This document shows positions 19,776 to 28,556 of a stretch of 64,000 bases of DNA, in pieces. Each line of letters opens with the position of its first letter. Within the stretch, counting starts at the first letter, position 1. This DNA is from Planctomycetota bacterium. Lineage in GTDB: Bacteria; Planctomycetota; Planctomycetia; Pirellulales; PLA5. The stretch is from positions 1 to 64,000 of the forward strand of contig QEVJ01000007.1 in the NCBI GenBank assembly GCA_003576845.1, written 5' to 3'. The position numbers and the translations under genes are program-made. The notes below the pieces were generated by a model. That model saw only the letters and a program-made list of their open reading frames with translations. It made no database searches and had not been told where the DNA came from.

Positions 19776-19860
19776 CGGAATTCGGAATCGAGGTTTGAGA
19801 TTTCGAATCTCAAATCTCAGATTTCAGATTTCAATCTCAAATCTGAGATCTGAGATTCGG
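19776..19860. repeat. Heptameric repeat (aatctca/gatttca type) with internal palindromes
   Basis: A run of 7-bp units of the kinds aatctca, gatttca and atctgag. It includes the exact palindrome tttgagattTCGaatctcaaa (positions 19794-19814), read as a left arm, a 3-bp centre and a right arm. The sequence lies between czcA and the lipoprotein gene and is strikingly AT-rich for this genome. Confidence 0.8.
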
Positions 19861-19952
19861 ATATACGGCATCGAAGTCTCCCACGACACGCCCTCATTAC
19901 GATCTCTTCCCAGCGTTACGGGTTTTGCACGGTACCAATCAGGAGTTCGGCC

Positions 19953-20450
19953 ATGCGATCGTTCTTTTCCGGCATCTGCGTCGTTGCGGCTGCCATGTTG
20001 TTCTCGCTGTCCGGGTGCGGCGATCAACCCGAGAAGAAATTCGCCGACGCAACGTCGGGCGACCACCACGATCATGCCAGCGTCGGCCCGCACAAGGGCC
20101 TTCTCGTGGAACTCGGCAATGGAGAATATCACGCCGAGGTATGCCACGATGACGCGACGAAAAAGGTGACGGTCTACATTCTCGACAGCAAGGCGACCAA
20201 TCCCGTGCCCATCGCCGAAAAGGAGGTCAAGATCAACCTCGTCATGGACGGCAAACCGGCGCAGTTCGTCTTGCCCGCCATGCCGTTCGAGGGCGAAATG
20301 GACGGAAAGTCGTCGCGATTCGAGTTGCTCGACGCGAGTCTCGTCGAAGCGCACGACGCCGAGGGCGCCAATGCGCGATTGAAGCTCGACATCGCGGGCA
20401 CGCCCTACGAAGGCAAAATCGAGCCGCACGACCACGGGCACGATCACTAG
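19953..20450 (+). CDS. Histidine-rich lipoprotein of the metal-efflux cluster
   Basis: 165 aa. The N-terminus is a lipoprotein signal with lipobox LSGC, so the mature protein starts at Cys22. A short His-rich segment (GDHHDHASVGPHKG) follows. The rest is a beta-rich domain of about 110 residues, with repeated short strands (KVTVYILDSKATNPVPI, KLDIAGTPYEGKIE). The C-terminus ends HDHGHDH. Position and composition make it a periplasmic metal-binding lipoprotein serving the efflux pump. The last gene of the cluster is 255 bp from czcA and may have its own promoter. I do not recognise a named family. Confidence 0.78.
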   Translation: MRSFFSGICVVAAAMLFSLSGCGDQPEKKFADATSGDHHDHASVGPHKGLLVELGNGEYHAEVCHDDATKKVTVYILDSKATNPVPIAEKEVKINLVMDGKPAQFVLPAMPFEGEMDGKSSRFELLDASLVEAHDAEGANARLKLDIAGTPYEGKIEPHDHGHDH

Positions 20451-20479
20451 CCCCAGCATGCGCGGCAAGCCGCAAGGTA

Positions 20480-20510
20480 GACAGGAGCCAGGAGACTCCT
20501 GACTCCTGTC
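20480..20510. repeat. Heptamer-type hairpin (gactcct/ggagcca)
   Basis: The arms 20480-20494 and 20496-20510 are reverse complements at 14 of 15 positions, and the 7-bp period (ggagcca, cctgact, cctgtct) is clear. It lies 29 bp after the lipoprotein stop codon and may end its transcript. The rest of the gap 20451-20877 (about 370 bp) holds no gene or motif I can support. Confidence 0.7.
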
Positions 20511-20877
20511 TCCTGACGACAGTTCACGCGCTGCAGGCCGGTTGCCCGGTCTGTGCGCGCTCCGGTCCCAGCCGCTACGTCGCGCATAACCGATCGAGTC
20601 GCGGAGAACCACAGGCGACTAGGGGTAAGCGTCCCGCCCCTGGACGAGCATGTTTGCTTTCCTTCGCGGGCCAGGGATTTTCTAAGTCAAAGTCCGGTAA
20701 CGGGTTGCGACTTTTCTTGCGTCGTCTCGCCCATCGTGCGCGGGATCGATCTTCCGGTAAGGGCCCGGCCGCTGCTTTTTTTGGCGGGTCGCTCCGCCGT
20801 TTTGGCATTACCTCCCTGGGGCGGGCGTTGTCCTCGAACCATCGGGTGGATCGCACGACGCGCCGAGGGCATCGGTG

Positions 20878-21123
20878 ATGCCAAGCCCTTTCCGCTGGAC
20901 CGCGTGGAACCTTACTCCGGACGGCTGGCAATCCAGCCCGACCGTGGATAACGCCACCGAGGCCGTGCGCGATCGGCCTCGCGCCGCCGTGCTGTCGCTG
21001 CTTTCGATGTACTGCGTCGACGAACCGGGCCGCGGACCGACGGTCAGCGAGCTCTTTCGTTCGCCGGACGCGAACGCGGTAGCGGCCGCCATCGCCAGGC
21101 ACGGCCCGAATCCGCCGCGGTGA
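20878..21123 (+). CDS. Small hypothetical protein, 81 aa
   Basis: An 81-aa frame from the ATG at 20878 (a GTG lies one codon upstream). Codon third positions are mostly G or C, as in neighbouring genes, and the product has a plausible globular composition with early tryptophans (FRWTAWNLTPDGWQ) and a helical C-terminal half (SELFRSPDANAVAAAIARHG). No family recognised. A longer antisense frame overlaps it but has an Arg-rich, shadow-like composition. The call rests on composition only. Confidence 0.45.
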   Translation: MPSPFRWTAWNLTPDGWQSSPTVDNATEAVRDRPRAAVLSLLSMYCVDEPGRGPTVSELFRSPDANAVAAAIARHGPNPPR

Positions 21124-21276
21124 GTTGCCGGCGACCGTCGAGAGGCTTTCAACGAGACCGGCGCGCCGCTGGGGCAGGCGGCGCTTCGGTTTCGGTTTGA
21201 CACCGCTTTCTCGCTCCCATAACGCCGAGCATCGTTGCGGCCGTTTTGAGCGACGCATCTCTCAGACGCCGCGGTC

Positions 21277-22035
21277 TCAAGCCCCGCCAGCGGGTCGTTC
21301 GCTTCCGCCGATCCGCGCCGGCAACGGGAACTCGAGCGTAAACTGCGTGCCGTGTCCCGGCTTGCTTTGCACGCTGATTGCCCCGTTATGCCCCTCGATG
21401 ATCCGCCGCGTCGTCGGCAGGCCCAAGCCCGAACCGCTCGCCTTGGTCGAATAGAACGGCTCGAAGATGTGCAGCAGCGTTTCGTCGTCGATGCCGCTGC
21501 CGGTGTCGATCAAATCCAGGGCCACCGACTGCGGCGTCTCCCGCGTGCGGACCCAAAGCTGTCCGCCCTCGGGCATCGCCTGCTGTGCGTTGAGCAACAA
21601 ATTGAGAATCGCCGCCTGAATCTTCTGCCGGTCGACGAGCACGCTCGGCAGGTCGCTCGCCAAATGGCGAATCACCTCGACGCCCGCCTCTTGCATCTGA
21701 GAGTCGACGAAATCGAGTACTTCGCTCACCACGTCGTTGAGATTCGTCGGCTTGAGTTCCAGCTTCACCGCCCGCGCGAAGTTTAGGAAATCGTCGAGCA
21801 GGTTCTGCAACCGTTTGCACTGCGACCGGACGGTGCTCACCTTGGTCAAGGCCCGCCGTTCCCGCGGCGTGCTCCCTTCGGCCAGGTCCTCGGCCAACAG
21901 GTCCATGTTCATCAAGATCACCGACAGCGGGTTCTTGATTTCGTGCGCGAGCGACCCCGCCAGCCGCGCGATTTCCACGCTCTGGTCGATGAGCCGCTGA
22001 TGTTCGGCGTCATGAGAATTGGCTGTCACGGGCAA
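21277..22035 (-). CDS. Soluble sensor histidine kinase (HisKA-HATPase core only)
   Basis: 252 aa. The phosphoacceptor helix carries H31 in SLAHEIKNPLSVILMNMD. The ATP-binding domain has the N box (LNLLLNAQQAMPEGG), G1 box (DTGSGI), F box (FEPFYSTKASGSGLGL) and a terminal strand GTQFTLEFPLP. There is no membrane segment and no PAS, GAF or other sensor domain in the first 25 residues, so the signal must come from a partner protein or from outside this chain. No response regulator is adjacent, which makes it an orphan kinase of the NtrB/ZraS-like catalytic type. It lies 151 bp (3' to 3') from the small hypothetical and is separated from selB by a large palindrome. Confidence 0.92.
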   Translation of the reverse strand: MPVTANSHDAEHQRLIDQSVEIARLAGSLAHEIKNPLSVILMNMDLLAEDLAEGSTPRERRALTKVSTVRSQCKRLQNLLDDFLNFARAVKLELKPTNLNDVVSEVLDFVDSQMQEAGVEVIRHLASDLPSVLVDRQKIQAAILNLLLNAQQAMPEGGQLWVRTRETPQSVALDLIDTGSGIDDETLLHIFEPFYSTKASGSGLGLPTTRRIIEGHNGAISVQSKPGHGTQFTLEFPLPARIGGSERPAGGA

Positions 22036-22093
22036 TCGTAATGAAGACGGCTTGGTGCAGCGTCAACGTCGATGCGTCGGGGAACTGGACTTC

Positions 22094-22183
22094 GGGTGCC
22101 ACTGCTGGCTTGTCCAGCAGTGCGATTCACAGAGTGACCTCAAACGGCAATTCTCACTGCTGGACAAGCCAGCAGTGGCACCC
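22094..22183. repeat. 29-bp perfect inverted repeat between histidine kinase and selB
   Basis: The arms 22094-22122 and 22155-22183 are exact reverse complements over 29 bp, with a 32-bp centre. Each arm contains its own smaller palindrome (cactgctgg/ccagcagtg), so each can also fold alone. This nested design is typical of REP/BIME-type palindromic repeats that are moved by a REP-associated tyrosine transposase. No such transposase lies in the window. The element sits 38 bp downstream of the selB stop codon and 59 bp upstream of the kinase start. Confidence 0.9.
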
Positions 22184-22220
22184 CAAAAAATGAAGGTCGA
22201 CAACGCATTATGCTGGACGA

Positions 22221-24140
22221 TCATGGACTCGCCAACACGCGCAGATCCCCCTGCCTCCGCGTAAACCCGCTGCGATCGAGGTACTCGCACAACGGCACGG
22301 CGTATTTTCGCGTCGTGCCGAGCAATTCGCGCAGCTCGCTGACCGTAATTCCCTTGCCGCCAGCAAGGCGCTCGGTCAGCAATTGACGCAGTTGGGCCAA
22401 AACGTCGGCGTGAAGATAGAACTCGGGGCAAACCTCGATCAAATGCCCTTCGGCCGCGGCCAGCTTGCAAAGTTGCGACACGACCGCCTGATTCTTCGTT
22501 GCCGCCGCCTTGAGCTCCGCGACCGTCGGCGGCTGATATCCGGCCTGGCGATGCTTCTCGATGATTTCGTCCACGAGCTTCTGCTCGCCGGTCGAAAGCT
22601 GCGGCCCCTGCCCGACCAGGGCAATGCCGCGCTCGGCAAGCCGCACCTTCTTTTGCCGCGCCATGTCGGCGAGCACCGCGTCGAGCAACTCGACGCTGCC
22701 CAGGTAGTCGAGCCGGCTCACCAACCGGCTCCGCTCGATCGTCGAGTTGAGCGGAAACTCGTCGTGCAGCTTCTTGAGCGCCGCCTCGATCCGCCGGGCG
22801 ATGTCCGCAACCGCCTCCCGATGCACGAGCGCGGTCCGCGTCGGCGAGACGGCCACCCGCACGAGCGTCTTGTCCGCGAGCAGCCGTTCGACCAGCGCAT
22901 CGTAGTCGACCGCGCCCGAGAGCCGCGCCAAATCGCTCGGCTGCCACGGCCGCAACCCGTGCAGGTACAGCGCCGCTGCGGCCCGCACCGCTTCGTCGGG
23001 CGAAGTAAGCTCGCCGACCTTCGCCACGCGGGCCGCGTCGCTGCGGCGAACCTTCGTCGCGTGCGGATCGAGCACCTGACCGCCGCCGATGGTGAGCACG
23101 GGCGATTCGCTCCGCAGCACGAACGGCTGACTCCACACGGCCACGACCGGCTCGGCCGTGAACAATTGTACGATCGCCGACTCGCCCGGCCGCAGTTCGT
23201 CCCGATCCAAGAGTACCACGGAACACAGCACTTCGGCCGTGCCCACGTGCAACCGCCCGCGCGATCGGCTCTTGAGCGGCCGCAGCGTCGAGGGAAGCAA
23301 CCCAAGCCGGGCCGACATCAGCCGCGTCGGAATCAAGAAGTCCGGCGTCGCCAGTTCGTGTCCGCGTCGGACTTCGTCGTGATGAATGCCGGCCAGATTG
23401 ATCGCCGCCCGCTGACCGCGATGCACTTCCTCGACGGGCCGGTCATGCTGCTGGACGCCTCGCACGCGGACGCGAATCTCGCCCGGCTCGACCATCAATT
23501 CGTCGCCGGCCTTCGCCGTACCCGAAACGACGCTTCCGGTCACCACCGTGCCGTGCCCTGCGATCGTAAACGCCCGGTCGATCGCCATGCGGAAGGGTCC
23601 CGCTGTCTGCCTTCGCCGGGCGGTCTCGGCAGCGCGATGGGCCGCCGCGGATATCGCCGCCCGCAGCTCGTCCAACCCCTGTCCCGTATGCGCGCTGCAC
23701 CTGACGATCGGCGCCCGCTCCAGGAAAGTCCCCTGAACCAGCTCGCGAATCTCGTCCTCGACCAGGTCCATCCAGTCTTCTTTGGCGAGATCGCACTTGG
23801 TGAGTGCGATCACACCCGTGTCGAGCGCGAGCAGCTTGAGAATGTCGAGATGTTCGCGCGTCTGCGGCTTGACGGAGTCGTCCGCCGCCACGACGAGCAG
23901 CGCCACGTCGACGCCCGTCGCGCCGGCGAGCATGTTCCGCACGAACCGCTCGTGCCCCGGCACGTCGACGATCCCCAGCCGCACATCGCCTAGCACCAGT
24001 TCGGCAAAACCGAGCTCGATCGTGATCCCCCGCCGCTTTTCCTCCGGCAGCCGGTCCGTGTCCACGCCCGTCAGCGCGCGGACGAGCGACGTCTTGCCGT
24101 GGTCGATGTGGCCGGCGGTCCCGAGGATGAGGTCGATCAT
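22221..24140 (-). CDS. selB: Selenocysteine-specific translation elongation factor SelB
   Basis: 639 aa from the ATG at 24140, which opens [18 protein letters not shown] directly at the P-loop (GHIDHGKT, residues 10-17). The GTPase motifs [19 protein letters not shown] and the NKxD-equivalent TKCD follow. Domains 2 and 3 of EF-Tu type come next, and the last 250 or so residues contain the winged-helix repeats that bind the SECIS hairpin (for example [23 protein letters not shown] and [23 protein letters not shown]). This factor brings Sec-tRNA to UGA codons, so the organism should make selenoproteins. selA, selD and tRNA-Sec are not in the window. The mfnB gene ends 34 bp upstream and may be co-transcribed. 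Confidence 0.95.
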   Translation of the reverse strand: MIDLILGTAGHIDHGKTSLVRALTGVDTDRLPEEKRRGITIELGFAELVLGDVRLGIVDVPGHERFVRNMLAGATGVDVALLVVAADDSVKPQTREHLDILKLLALDTGVIALTKCDLAKEDWMDLVEDEIRELVQGTFLERAPIVRCSAHTGQGLDELRAAISAAAHRAAETARRRQTAGPFRMAIDRAFTIAGHGTVVTGSVVSGTAKAGDELMVEPGEIRVRVRGVQQHDRPVEEVHRGQRAAINLAGIHHDEVRRGHELATPDFLIPTRLMSARLGLLPSTLRPLKSRSRGRLHVGTAEVLCSVVLLDRDELRPGESAIVQLFTAEPVVAVWSQPFVLRSESPVLTIGGGQVLDPHATKVRRSDAARVAKVGELTSPDEAVRAAAALYLHGLRPWQPSDLARLSGAVDYDALVERLLADKTLVRVAVSPTRTALVHREAVADIARRIEAALKKLHDEFPLNSTIERSRLVSRLDYLGSVELLDAVLADMARQKKVRLAERGIALVGQGPQLSTGEQKLVDEIIEKHRQAGYQPPTVAELKAAATKNQAVVSQLCKLAAAEGHLIEVCPEFYLHADVLAQLRQLLTERLAGGKGITVSELRELLGTTRKYAVPLCEYLDRSGFTRRQGDLRVLASP

Positions 24141-24174
24141 ATTGCCTATTCTGACCGCCCACCGGTTGCAAAGG

Positions 24175-24951
24175 CTAGTGCCTGCCGGCGCGTGCCGAAT
24201 CCAAGTGCCGACCTTCGACTCGCGACAAGGCGCCGGCGGAAGCGTTCGGCTGTTCGTCTCGAACGGCGCCGTTGCGAACCGTCGCCAGCAACCGCCCGAT
24301 CGCCGCGGCGTCGAGCGTGCCTTCGCGACCTCCGCGGCAAGCCGCCCCGCGCACGGCCACGTAATCCGGCTCGAATTCGCGCGCCCGCGCAACGGCTTCG
24401 CCGGCCAGCGACCCCGCGAGCACCAACCCCAGCCCCGCAGCGCGCGCCTCGCGAGCGCAAGCCGCAATCACGCTCGCCGGCCAGTGCTCGAACAGCGTCC
24501 CCGCGGACTTGTCGAACGTGTCGACGAGCACGAACGCCGCTCCGTTATCCGCAGCTAGCGCCACCACGTCCTGCCACCGTGGCGACCGCGCCATCTCGTG
24601 GTCGGCATATACCACGGCAACCGGTAGCGTACCTTCCGGAAGTGCCAACGCCCAATCTCGCCACCGCCCGCGCCAATCTGCGTAGTCGGCACACCCCGCG
24701 AGCGCCACTTTCGCCAGCGCCACGCCCCGCGGCAACAATGCCGCCGCCACGTCGAGGTCGCGCAGCTCGCCACATGCCGCACTGATCGTCGCCCGACCAT
24801 TTACGAATTCCACCACGCTCTCGACCACGTCCGCGGAAGCGGCGCCGAGCGATCCGCGCGTCGGCTCCTTGACGTCGATCACGTCGACGCCCACGGAGAG
24901 CGCGATCGCCGCCTCGGTCGCGTTGCGAACGCTTACGAGCAGTCCCGTCAT
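24175..24951 (-). CDS. mfnB: (5-formylfuran-3-yl)methyl phosphate synthase, MfnB
   Basis: 258 aa from the ATG at 24951. It is the MfnB (DUF556) family, which condenses two glyceraldehyde-3-phosphate molecules into the furan precursor of methanofuran. The N-terminus [18 protein letters not shown], then [16 protein letters not shown] with Lys28, and KVALAGC with Lys81, match the family's Schiff-base lysine regions. The last 25 residues are extra. Methanofuran-like cofactors serve the tetrahydromethanopterin-linked formaldehyde oxidation path found in methylotrophs and in planctomycetes, so the gene points to such a pathway elsewhere in the genome. It overlaps the upstream membrane-protein gene by 4 bp (ATGA), which means translational coupling. 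Confidence 0.88.
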   Translation of the reverse strand: MTGLLVSVRNATEAAIALSVGVDVIDVKEPTRGSLGAASADVVESVVEFVNGRATISAACGELRDLDVAAALLPRGVALAKVALAGCADYADWRGRWRDWALALPEGTLPVAVVYADHEMARSPRWQDVVALAADNGAAFVLVDTFDKSAGTLFEHWPASVIAACAREARAAGLGLVLAGSLAGEAVARAREFEPDYVAVRGAACRGGREGTLDAAAIGRLLATVRNGAVRDEQPNASAGALSRVEGRHLDSARAGRH

Positions 24952-25475
24952 ACGGCCGCCCTCGAAGCATCGCGTAGAAGGCGATTCATTCGATTGACGA
25001 CGTCGACCGAAAGCGGTTCGCACCACGTCCCGCGCAGCGTGATGTATCCATCGCACCACGCCGCCAAGAGCGGATGAAATTCGCCGTGCGACCATTCCTC
25101 CGCCCGCTCGGCAAGCCGTACGACGACGGTCGACGCCACGGTCTTCGAGTACTGCTCGCCCGGCAACAACGCCGGCCCTTGCCCGAGCAGAAAGCACTCG
25201 ACCGCGTCGATAGGAATCGCGGTCGGACGCCCCAACCGAACATAGAAGAGCACCTTGCCGTCTTCGTACGCCACCCTTGGCTGTCGAGCGAGCGCGAGTG
25301 CTACGGCAAGCGCAAGCCCCGCCGCCACGGCCAGTACCAAGCCCGGTCCGCGTAACGCCCAGCCCATGTCCCACGGATCGAACGCCGCTCCCAGGCCAAT
25401 CGACGCCAACAAGGCCAACGGAGCGGCCGACAGCAGCAGCACGCGACGGTTCGTTCGCAGCCAAACCTGCTTCAT
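24948..25475 (-). CDS. Membrane protein coupled to mfnB, function unknown
   Basis: 175 aa from the ATG at 25475. A longer frame to 25553 adds 26 residues made partly from a short tandem repeat and was not chosen. Two hydrophobic segments lie near residues 11-30 and 40-62, followed by a soluble domain of about 110 residues (YEDGKVLFYVRLGRPTAIPI, WSHGEFHPLLAAWCDGYITL). The layout, two helices then a small beta-rich domain, recalls PH-like bacterial membrane proteins, but I cannot confirm that. The stop codon overlaps the mfnB start, so the two are made together. A role in C1 cofactor metabolism is only suggested by this linkage. Confidence 0.72.
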   Translation of the reverse strand: MKQVWLRTNRRVLLLSAAPLALLASIGLGAAFDPWDMGWALRGPGLVLAVAAGLALAVALALARQPRVAYEDGKVLFYVRLGRPTAIPIDAVECFLLGQGPALLPGEQYSKTVASTVVVRLAERAEEWSHGEFHPLLAAWCDGYITLRGTWCEPLSVDVVNRMNRLLRDASRAAV

Positions 25476-25716
25476 GTCGTCGCGCAAGACCCGCAGGTCG
25501 CAATCGAGAAGTCGCAATCGAGAAGTTCGCAAGAATTTCCGTGACTTTGGCAATTATCCGGTTCTCATCGAAGATCGGCAAGGACGCGCGGGGTTCACCG
25601 CTCGTCCCTCGCCGCAGCGCCGGTCAATTGACGATCTTTCCCACGCCGCCGTACAATCTCCCGGTACACTCGCCTGAAGTCGCGCCGCGGCCAACACTGC
25701 CCGGCAGGAGCCAATC

Positions 25717-27453
25717 GTGGGCACGCCGTACCTCCAAATCCTCGCCGGCGCCGAACTGGGGCGCAAGCATCCGATCACGGCCGATCGGATGGTCCTCGGC
25801 CGGCATCCCGACTGCGATATCGTGCTCGATTCGGCCGCCGTCAGCCGCCAACACGCGGCCATGCTCCGCGTCAACGGCGACTATTACGTCGAAGATCTCG
25901 GCAGCCGCAACGGCACGTTTTTGAATGGCCAACTCGTGCAGGGCCGCCAACTCCTCGAGCACGGCGACCGGCTGCGGATTTGCGACCTGACGCTCGAATT
26001 CTTCGCCGAGATTCCGGCCACGGCGTCGCTCGCCTCGCCGCTGGGTCCCGCCGCCGATTTGGCCCCCGCCCTGCTCATCGACGACGACGCGATCACGCGC
26101 ACGTCGACGATTACCTCGCGGCTCGACGTCTCCGCGAGCCAAGGCGGCGTGCGGCTCTCCGTCCGCCCGGAGGTCAAGCTCAAGGCCCTGTTGGAAATTA
26201 CCCAATCGCTCTCCAAGACGTTGCTCTTGGACGAAGTGCTGCCCCGCCTGCTCGACGGGCTGTTCAAGATCTTCGTCCAGGCCGACCGCGGCTTCATCGT
26301 CCTCCGTTCCCCGCGCGACGGCGCCCTCATTCCCAAAGCCGTCAAACATCGCCGCCCGGGCCACGACGACAGCCGCCTGAGCCGGACTATCATCAACAAG
26401 GTGATGGAATCCAAGATGGCGATCCTCTCCGCCGACGCCGCCAGCGACGAGCGCTTCGACATGAGCCAGAGCATCGTCGAGTTCCGCATCCGTTCGATGA
26501 TGTGCGCGCCGATCGTCAACGGCGACGGCGAAGTGCTCGGCGTCATTCAAGTCGACACGCTCGATCAGCGCAGCCGCTTCCAGGAAGACGACCTCGAAGT
26601 CCTCGCCGGCGTCGCCTTGCAAGCGGCCATCGCCATCGACAACGCCACGCTCCATGCCCAGGCAATCCGCCAGCAGCAGGTCCAGCGCGACTTGGAGCTT
26701 GCCCAAAAGGTGCAGCAAAGCATGTTGCCCGTCGCGCCGGCAGCGGTCGAAGGCTACTGCTTCTTCGACTTTTATCGCGCCGCTCGCGAAGTCGGCGGCG
26801 ACTACTACGATTATGTCGAATTGCCGGACGGCCGCATCGCCGTCGTCGTGGCCGACGTTTCGGGCAAGGGCATTTCCGCCGCGTTGCTCATGGCACGGCT
26901 GTCGAGCGACGTCCGCTACTGTCTCGCCAGCGCGCCGAATCCCGCCACGGCGATCCGGCGGCTCAACGCCGGCATGGCTCGCTCGGCCTGGGAAGACCGC
27001 TTCGTGACGATGGTCATGGCCGTGCTCGACCCCCGCGAACACGTCGCGACGATCGTCAACGCCGGACACATGCCGCCGATCCTGCGCACCGCCGACAAGA
27101 AGGCGATCGACGTCGGCGGCGACCAGAGCGGCCTCCCCTTGGGCGTGATCGACGATTTCGAGTTCGAGCAAGTTTCGGTCGAACTCGAAGCGGGCAGTTT
27201 CTTGACGCTTTACACCGACGGCATCAGCGAAGCGATGAACCCCGCCGGCGACATCTACGGCCTCGAACGCATCCATCAGCAAGTCGCCGCCCCCATCGCC
27301 AGCGTCAGCGACTTGGGCCGCCACATTCTCGAAGACGTGAAACAATTCGTCGGCGACCGCTCCCAAAGCGACGACATGTGCCTCGCTTGCTTCGGCCGCG
27401 AATTGGAGCCGAATAAAAAGCCAGGAAGCACGACAGCGGCCAAGAAAAAATAG
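25717..27453 (+). CDS. FHA-GAF-PP2C (RsbU/SpoIIE-type) serine phosphatase
   Basis: 578 aa from a GTG at 25717, with ggcaggag 6 bp upstream. The FHA domain (about residues 5-95) shows GRHPDCDIVL, SRQHAAM and DLGSRNGTFLNG, so it can bind phosphothreonine. A GAF domain follows (about 155-320, DRGFIVLRSPRDG, CAPIVNGDGEVLGVIQVDT). The phosphatase domain begins after a linker helix (LELAQKVQQSMLPVAP), has the metal motifs VGGDYYDY and VADVSGKGISAALLMA, and ends SDDMCLACFGREL. Such proteins dephosphorylate anti-sigma-factor antagonists or other partners in response to a signal sensed by the GAF domain. The gene stands alone; no anti-sigma factor is adjacent. Confidence 0.94.
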   Translation: MGTPYLQILAGAELGRKHPITADRMVLGRHPDCDIVLDSAAVSRQHAAMLRVNGDYYVEDLGSRNGTFLNGQLVQGRQLLEHGDRLRICDLTLEFFAEIPATASLASPLGPAADLAPALLIDDDAITRTSTITSRLDVSASQGGVRLSVRPEVKLKALLEITQSLSKTLLLDEVLPRLLDGLFKIFVQADRGFIVLRSPRDGALIPKAVKHRRPGHDDSRLSRTIINKVMESKMAILSADAASDERFDMSQSIVEFRIRSMMCAPIVNGDGEVLGVIQVDTLDQRSRFQEDDLEVLAGVALQAAIAIDNATLHAQAIRQQQVQRDLELAQKVQQSMLPVAPAAVEGYCFFDFYRAAREVGGDYYDYVELPDGRIAVVVADVSGKGISAALLMARLSSDVRYCLASAPNPATAIRRLNAGMARSAWEDRFVTMVMAVLDPREHVATIVNAGHMPPILRTADKKAIDVGGDQSGLPLGVIDDFEFEQVSVELEAGSFLTLYTDGISEAMNPAGDIYGLERIHQQVAAPIASVSDLGRHILEDVKQFVGDRSQSDDMCLACFGRELEPNKKPGSTTAAKKK

Positions 27454-27558
27454 CGCTCGGCATCGCGGCCGCAGGACCTCGAAAGGCGAAGGGAACGCGC
27501 ACGGCCCACGTCCCGCCACAGCCCACTCGACTCATTTCAGTCGCCACGGGAAAACTGC

Positions 27559-27606
27559 TCTGTGAGCCTCCGTGGGACCTCCGTGCCCTCTGCGGTTAAG
27601 GAACCG
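27559..27606. repeat. CTCTGCGTTAA-family repeat, copy 2
   Basis: Contains the core ccctctgcggttaaggaacc preceded by two shorter cctccgtg-type units. It lies in the 313-bp gap between the phosphatase and DUF1080 genes. The remainder of that gap holds no further feature I can support, apart from a Shine-Dalgarno site (gcggagga) before the DUF1080 start. Confidence 0.65.
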
Positions 27607-27766
27607 GTTCATTTTGGTTGCGGCCAACGGCTGCTCCAAGTCTCAAGTCCGGAAATTGGTTGACAACGGCCTCGCGGCGTTCGACGATAGCCGTGCTGGC
27701 GGCTGCGGCTTCCGGCCATTCCCGCCTCGATTCATTCCCACCCTGGCTTCGCGGAGGATTCCCACC

Positions 27767-28507
27767 ATGACCAGTCTACGCTGGCGATTCGTTTCTTTGG
27801 CCCTTCTGGCGACGCTGTCGGTTGGCCAAATCCGCGCGGCCGAGGACGCGCCGCTCAATACGCTCACCGCCGAGGAAAAGGCCGCAGGGTTCAAGCTGTT
27901 GTTCGACGGCAAGACCACCGACGGCTGGCGCGGATACAAGATGAAGGACATGCCGCCGGGCTGGAAGGTCATCGACGGCGTGCTCACGCGCGTGGCCGGC
28001 GGAGCGGGCGGAAAAGGCGCCGGCGGCGGCGACGATATCGTCACCAAGGACCAATACGGCGACTTCGATCTGCGGCTCGAATGGCGCGTCGGCAAAGGCG
28101 TGAATAGCGGGATTCTCTATCGCGCGATCGAAGACGCCGTCACAAGTTGGCACGTCGCGCCGGAAATGCAGGTCCTCGACAACGAAGGCTGGAGCGACAA
28201 AAACAAGCTGCACCAGGCGGGAGCCCTGTACGACCTTTACGCACCGTCGAAAAATGCCGCCCGCGGCCCAGGCAAGTGGAACGAAGTGAAGCTTGTCGCC
28301 AAAGGCAACCACGTCGAGCACTGGCTCAACGGCGAGAAGGTCGTCGAATACGAAATGAACAGCGACGATTGGAAGGATCGCGTGGCAAAAAGCAAGTTCA
28401 AGGGCTTCGACAAATTCGCCAAGGCGAAAAAGGGGCACATCGTGCTGCAAGACCACTCCGGGAACATCGAGTATCGCAATATCCGGATTCGGGTGATCGA
28501 GGAATAG
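27767..28507 (+). CDS. Secreted DUF1080 protein (3-keto-disaccharide hydrolase fold)
   Basis: 246 aa from the ATG at 27767, which follows a strong ribosome binding site (ggagga, 9 bp away) and opens a signal peptide (residues 1-24, cleavage after IRAA). The conserved DUF1080 blocks are present: GFKLLFDGKTTDGWRGY, DFDLRLEWRVGKGVNSGILYR, EMQVLDNEGW and the terminal HIVLQDHSGNIEYRNIRIR. The family has a concanavalin-like jelly roll and includes 3-keto-glucoside hydrolases, and it is very abundant in planctomycetes. It is followed 49 bp later by a G8-domain protein, so it is likely part of an operon for outer-surface or extracellular carbohydrate use. Confidence 0.92.
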   Translation: MTSLRWRFVSLALLATLSVGQIRAAEDAPLNTLTAEEKAAGFKLLFDGKTTDGWRGYKMKDMPPGWKVIDGVLTRVAGGAGGKGAGGGDDIVTKDQYGDFDLRLEWRVGKGVNSGILYRAIEDAVTSWHVAPEMQVLDNEGWSDKNKLHQAGALYDLYAPSKNAARGPGKWNEVKLVAKGNHVEHWLNGEKVVEYEMNSDDWKDRVAKSKFKGFDKFAKAKKGHIVLQDHSGNIEYRNIRIRVIEE

Positions 28508-28550
28508 GGGTCAGGATTCGGGGATCGGGATTCAGGATTCGGGATTGGGG
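28507..28550. repeat. Heptameric repeat (gattcgg/gattcag) before the G8 gene
   Basis: Six heptads of the gattcgg, ggatcgg and gattcag kind fill the whole space between the DUF1080 stop and the G8-gene ATG. No Shine-Dalgarno sequence is visible for the latter. Confidence 0.78.
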
Positions 28551-28556
28551 ACTTCA

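Noticed and set aside
20575-21258. A 227-codon frame on the minus strand across the small hypothetical gene
   Set aside because: Very Arg/Pro-rich with no hydrophobic core pattern, and third codon positions lack the GC bias of real genes. The plus-strand 81-codon frame fits better.
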